Assembly (NCBI RefSeq): GCF_900177415.1
Contig: NZ_FXAF01000006.1
Coordinates: forward strand, 2,008,001-2,072,000
DNA: 64,000 nucleotides
Source: Xaviernesmea oryzae
GTDB taxonomy: Bacteria > Pseudomonadota > Alphaproteobacteria > Rhizobiales > Rhizobiaceae
Direction: 5' to 3'
A program made the position numbers and the translations under genes. Shown here piece by piece: positions 61,332 through 64,000 of the stretch (position 1 is the stretch's first letter; every line of letters begins with the position of its first letter). The notes under the pieces were generated by a model. That model saw only the letters and a list, made by a program, of their open reading frames with translations. It did no database searches and was not told where the DNA came from.

Positions 61332-61795
61332 TGGCAGCGACAATCCAGAATTTGAAACGCCTGCAGAAGAAGCTGGATAGGCTTCCTGCGGTCGTTAAGG
61401 CGCGTATCCGCGAGGCAATGGAGCAGGGCGCAGAAGAGATTGTCGCCTTGGCGAAGTCTCTTGTCCCTGTCGACAGCGGTGCGCTCAAGAACAGCATCGG
61501 CTGGACGTGGGGCAGGGCGCCTCGCGGCGCAATGACGCTCGGAACCGTCCAGAGCGTCGGCGGCGACCTTACCATTACGATCTATGCCGGCGATGCTGAC
61601 GCCTGGTACGCGCGCTTCGTTGAGTTTGGCACCAAGGCGCATACCGCGGGCGGCATGTTTGAAGGCGCGACTATTCCGGCAATTCCGGCATCGCCATTTT
61701 TCTTCGTGAGCTTCCGCGCGAACCGCAAACGAGTCAAAAGTCGCATCACGCGAGCGATAAACAAAGCAGCAAAGGAAGTTGCTTCCAGCGGTTGA
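61331..61795 (+). CDS. HK97 gp10-family tail component
   Basis: A 154-residue protein with LKRLQKKLDRLPAVVKARIREAMEQGAEEIVALAKSLVPVDSGALKNSIGW, then YARFVEFGTKAHTAGG and the aromatic PASPFFFVSFRANRKRV. This is the HK97 gp10 family (tail terminator/joining region). The start codon overlaps the previous stop by one base. It is intact. Confidence 0.85.
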   Translation: MAATIQNLKRLQKKLDRLPAVVKARIREAMEQGAEEIVALAKSLVPVDSGALKNSIGWTWGRAPRGAMTLGTVQSVGGDLTITIYAGDADAWYARFVEFGTKAHTAGGMFEGATIPAIPASPFFFVSFRANRKRVKSRITRAINKAAKEVASSG

Positions 61796-61878
61796 AATCC
61801 TTATATGTTCTTGTCGAGGCGGCGGTGTGTTCCAGCACTCCGCCACCTCTAACCAAACGAAACGCAAGGGGTTTCTGT

Positions 61879-62661
61879 ATGGCTGACGCCGCTTCTAGCA
61901 CGTCGTTGCGCGTGCCTGCAAATTCATGTTTGTATTGTGGTGAGCCAGTCGCTCGCGAAACGCGAGTGAGCAGGGAATATTGCTCTGATGAGTGTTTCGC
62001 GGAACGTAAGCGGACGCTCAGAAAAAATCCGAGTAAGCCAATTTGCTCCTTGTGTAATTGTGAGTTCGAGAGAACTTCCAACCGGCAGAAGTATTGCGTG
62101 GGGTGCCGAGAAGCGAAGACACGCAAATACACTGCTGAGTACAAGGCGATAAACTATGATGCTATCCTAGTTTCTCGTCGAGCCCACATGCGGAAGGTTA
62201 GGAAGGACGATCCTGAAACCTTCAGGGAGCGGAACCGGAAGTGGTGGGCGGAAAACATCGATGCGATTAGGGATCGACGCTCAACTCCTGAGGCGAGGCT
62301 AAAGAAGGCTTACTACGCCCGACAACGGTACGCCGCAGACCCTTCTCTTGCTGTTCATGCTAGAATGGCCAGCGCAATCTATCAAGCCATTCGAGAGAAG
62401 AAGGGTGGGCGCAAGTGGGAGCACGTAGTTGGCTACACACTGGAGGATCTTGTCAGGCACATTGAGCGTCAGTTTTTGCCTGGCATGTCATGGTCGAATA
62501 TGGGCGAGTGGCACATTGATCACATCGTTCCGAAGTCTTCGTTCTTATATGAAGACGACGAGGATCCAGATTTTAAGGCTTGCTGGGCGCTCACCAATCT
62601 TCGCCCTTTATGGGCGGATGCAAACCAGAAGAAGCATGCCAAGCGCATCTACCTGATATAG
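61879..62661 (+). CDS. HNH homing-type endonuclease with zinc fingers
   Basis: A 260-residue protein. Two N-terminal zinc fingers (SCLYCGEP...YCSDECF and ICSLCNCEF...YCVGC) are followed by a basic helical linker. The HNH domain is at the C-terminus: GEWHIDHIVPKSSF, then CWALTNLRPLWADANQKKHAKR. AAGGGG seven bases before the ATG at 61879 supports the start. It interrupts the usual gp10 to DUF3168 gene order, so it is probably an intruding homing endonuclease. Its codon use and AT content (notably 62040-62240) differ from the neighbours. Unlike the HNH gene at 57641 it is complete. Confidence 0.85.
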   Translation: MADAASSTSLRVPANSCLYCGEPVARETRVSREYCSDECFAERKRTLRKNPSKPICSLCNCEFERTSNRQKYCVGCREAKTRKYTAEYKAINYDAILVSRRAHMRKVRKDDPETFRERNRKWWAENIDAIRDRRSTPEARLKKAYYARQRYAADPSLAVHARMASAIYQAIREKKGGRKWEHVVGYTLEDLVRHIERQFLPGMSWSNMGEWHIDHIVPKSSFLYEDDEDPDFKACWALTNLRPLWADANQKKHAKRIYLI

Positions 62662-62669
62662 GGGCAATC

Positions 62670-63086
62670 ATGGATCCAACCTATGAACTCGCCGCGGCTA
62701 TTGTGGCGAGGTTGAAGGCTGATGCCGCCGTGGCGGCGTTCGTCGGGGCTAAAGTCTATGACCGGCCGCCCGACGGCACGCTTCAGTCACCCTACATCTC
62801 CCTCGGACCCTCCGACGCGCTGACCGACGATGCCGATTGCGTCGACGGACTTGAGATTACCATGCAGATTGACTGCTGGTCCTGGGGTTCAGGAGAGGCA
62901 TTCAGTAGCGCACAGGTCCGCAAGATTGCCGGCGCGGTTCGTGCCTGCCTTCATGAGGCGGAGTTCCCCCTTGCCGCCAATGCGCTGGTCTCCTTGAGGC
63001 ACCGCATCACCCGCTACCAACGGGAATCCGATGGCGCCACCAACCGCGCCATCGTGAGCATCACGGCGTTCGTCGAAGTTCACTAG
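62670..63086 (+). CDS. DUF3168 tail completion protein
   Basis: A 138-residue protein of the DUF3168 family (tail terminator, gpU-like). It reads DPTYELAAAIVARLKADAAVAAFVGAKVYDRPP, then SPYISLGPSD and MQIDCWSWGSGEAFSSAQVRKIAGAVRACLHE, ending SITAFVEVH. It caps the tail tube. It lies 8 bases after the inserted HNH gene and is followed by a terminator and then the tail tube gene. Confidence 0.88.
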   Translation: MDPTYELAAAIVARLKADAAVAAFVGAKVYDRPPDGTLQSPYISLGPSDALTDDADCVDGLEITMQIDCWSWGSGEAFSSAQVRKIAGAVRACLHEAEFPLAANALVSLRHRITRYQRESDGATNRAIVSITAFVEVH

Positions 63087-63120
63087 CTGCCGACCAGCCG
63101 ACCACCACCAAAACCACCAC

Positions 63121-63143
63121 AGGCCGCTTACAGCGGCCTTTTT
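63121..63143 (+). terminator. intrinsic terminator between tail completion and tail tube genes
   Basis: AGGCCGC and GCGGCCT form a 7-base stem with loop TTACA, followed by TTTTT. It lies 34 bases after the DUF3168 stop and 13 bases before the tail tube start, so it may lower downstream transcription. Confidence 0.7.
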
Positions 63144-63156
63144 CATGGAGATATGA

Positions 63157-63744
63157 ATGAGCGCTCCCGTAACAGCCCGCTTTGGCAAATTCCGCGTGTT
63201 GCTCGGCAATGCAGCATCGCCGATCGTCTACGCCGCACCTTGCGGCTTCACCAGCAAAAGCCTTTCATTGGGCAAGAGCTTGAGCGAAGTTCTCATTCCT
63301 GATTGCGAGGATCCCGACAAGCCTATGTCGACCGGTCGGGACGTCGAGAGCACAACGGCCTCCGTATCTGGCGAGGGCGTCCTTGCCGCATCCGCCGTTA
63401 TCACCTGGCTCGATGCATATGAGAGCGTCGAATCCGTTCCCGTTAAGGTCGAGGTGGAATTCTCCAACGGCATCGTGACCTGGACTGGCAACATGCATGT
63501 CGAAACGCTGGAAATCGGTGCCGAGCAGGGCGGTCGGGTGACGATCAACGTTTCGATGCAGTCCGACGGCGATCTTGTTCGCACGGATAGCGGTTTGCGG
63601 TCTGGTCGTTGCCGCACTGTTGGCAGTATGGGCTCAACTCGCCGTCGGCATTTGGGATTAGCACCTACCCGGGAACTCCAGAACTGGTGCAATCAACAAT
63701 TCATACCTATCTCCCGCGAATACCAGGGAGGTCAATGTGTCTGA
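63157..63744 (+). CDS. phage tail tube protein with abnormal C-terminus
   Basis: A 195-residue frame. Residues 1 to about 148 fit siphophage tail tube proteins: TARFGKFRVLLGNAASPIVYAAPCGFTSKSLSLGKSLSEVLIPDCEDPD, DAYESVESVPVKVEVEFSNGIV, and the closing VTINVSMQSDGDLVRT. Relatives end within a few residues of that point. Here about 45 basic and disordered residues follow that belong to no tail protein, because the DNA continues with the end of another gene in a different frame. The junction lies between about 63575 and 63600. GGAG precedes the ATG at 63157. The product may still fold but probably does not assemble normally. Confidence 0.75.
   Translation: MSAPVTARFGKFRVLLGNAASPIVYAAPCGFTSKSLSLGKSLSEVLIPDCEDPDKPMSTGRDVESTTASVSGEGVLAASAVITWLDAYESVESVPVKVEVEFSNGIVTWTGNMHVETLEIGAEQGGRVTINVSMQSDGDLVRTDSGLRSGRCRTVGSMGSTRRRHLGLAPTRELQNWCNQQFIPISREYQGGQCV
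63578..63661 (+). pseudogene. C-terminal fragment of a small membrane protein
   Basis: In the frame ending at TAG 63659-63661 the DNA reads FARIAVCGLVVAALLAVWAQ then LAVGIWD, a clear membrane helix and C-terminus with no start of its own. It seems to be the end of a holin-like or other small membrane protein gene joined to the tail tube gene. Confidence 0.45.
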
Positions 63745-64000
63745 ATTCATCAGCTATCTGTTCGCTATCTTTGTTGTCACGCCGCTCCAGGCCGAACTAT
63801 CAGAGCGTCTTCAGGGTGTCCCTTCCCAGGAGATCATCCAAGCAGGTAGAGCCTGCATCGCGGTCGAAGGCCCTCAATTGCTGCAGTTTGCCCAAGATAA
63901 TTGGGGCTGGGCAGTGGCCAACGGCCTGGGCGTTGCTGCTGGCTTGGTTGACCCAGTTACGTTGTTGCCACCGGGTAACGAGAACTGCCAGCGCGTCGTG
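63737..64000 (+). CDS. secreted hypothetical protein, cut by the window edge
   Basis: An 88-codon open frame from GTG at 63737, with GGGAGG five bases upstream, runs off the right edge. It starts SEFISYLFAIFVVTPLQA, an export signal likely cut after LQA, followed by ELSERLQGVPSQEIIQAGRA. Two later cysteines (in RACIAV and ENCQRV) could form a disulphide. It may be a periplasmic lysis-region or cargo protein; I do not recognise the family. Confidence 0.6.
   Translation, partial: MSEFISYLFAIFVVTPLQAELSERLQGVPSQEIIQAGRACIAVEGPQLLQFAQDNWGWAVANGLGVAAGLVDPVTLLPPGNENCQRVV

Overview
The window looks like a chromosomal segment of a member of the Rhizobiaceae (Sinorhizobium/Rhizobium-like). The evidence is the high GC, the many ATGA-coupled rhizobial operons, the abundance of sugar and peptide ABC uptake systems, a DUF982 protein, a RIME/REP-like palindrome and an alpha-r14 (NfeR1-type) small RNA. 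No species can be named from the sequence alone.

Positions 1 to about 30 kb form a surface or exopolysaccharide locus. The left part (140-7660) is a nucleotide-sugar cassette: PIG-L deacetylase, glucose-1-phosphate cytidylyltransferase, C-methyltransferase, 3,5-epimerase, a DUF4910 aminopeptidase-like protein, an NAD-dependent epimerase and a glutamate-semialdehyde-aminomutase-like PLP enzyme. Next come two regulators facing away from each other across an AT-rich 480-base region. One is a LuxR-type regulator whose receiver lacks the phosphoacceptor. The other is a 1503-residue CheB-CheR-PAS-PAS-kinase-receiver-receiver-LuxR fusion. After them lie a GlmS paralogue, a family 2 glycosyltransferase, a Wzx flippase, a pyruvyl transferase, four GT4 glycosyltransferases, a DUF4038 glycosidase, a WecA-like initiating transferase, a YdcF protein, a Wzy-like polymerase and a WcaF-like acetyltransferase. 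This is nearly a full Wzx/Wzy pathway; the export genes (Wza/Wzc) are not in the window.

Positions 30.2-48.3 kb hold two catabolic or uptake units. The first is a LacI-controlled operon (30980-38490): regulator, FAD oxidoreductase, carbohydrate ABC transporter (binding protein, two permeases, ATPase) and a TIM-barrel-like protein. It has a -35 box and two tandem palindromic operators upstream and a divergent SGNH hydrolase. The second is a LysR-linked operon (39607-48304): Dpp/Opp-type permeases, two ATPases, a binding protein, a CocE/NonD hydrolase and a CapA-like metallophosphatase.

From 48467 to the right edge is an integrated prophage or satellite-like element. Its left end is a 19-base piece of a tRNA 3' end (probably tRNA-Asn). 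A P4-type integrase, an AlpA-like regulator and a primase/DUF3987 replication protein follow. A stretch of small genes then carries an alpha-r14 small RNA, an 11-codon leader and two very small membrane proteins, and after it comes an HK97-type head-tail module. That module is broken in at least three places: an HNH gene runs into the second half of the major capsid gene, a head-fibre gene runs into the second half of an MptE-like gene, and the tail tube gene runs into the end of a small membrane protein gene. Terminase, portal, protease and tape measure are missing from the visible part, so the element looks defective.
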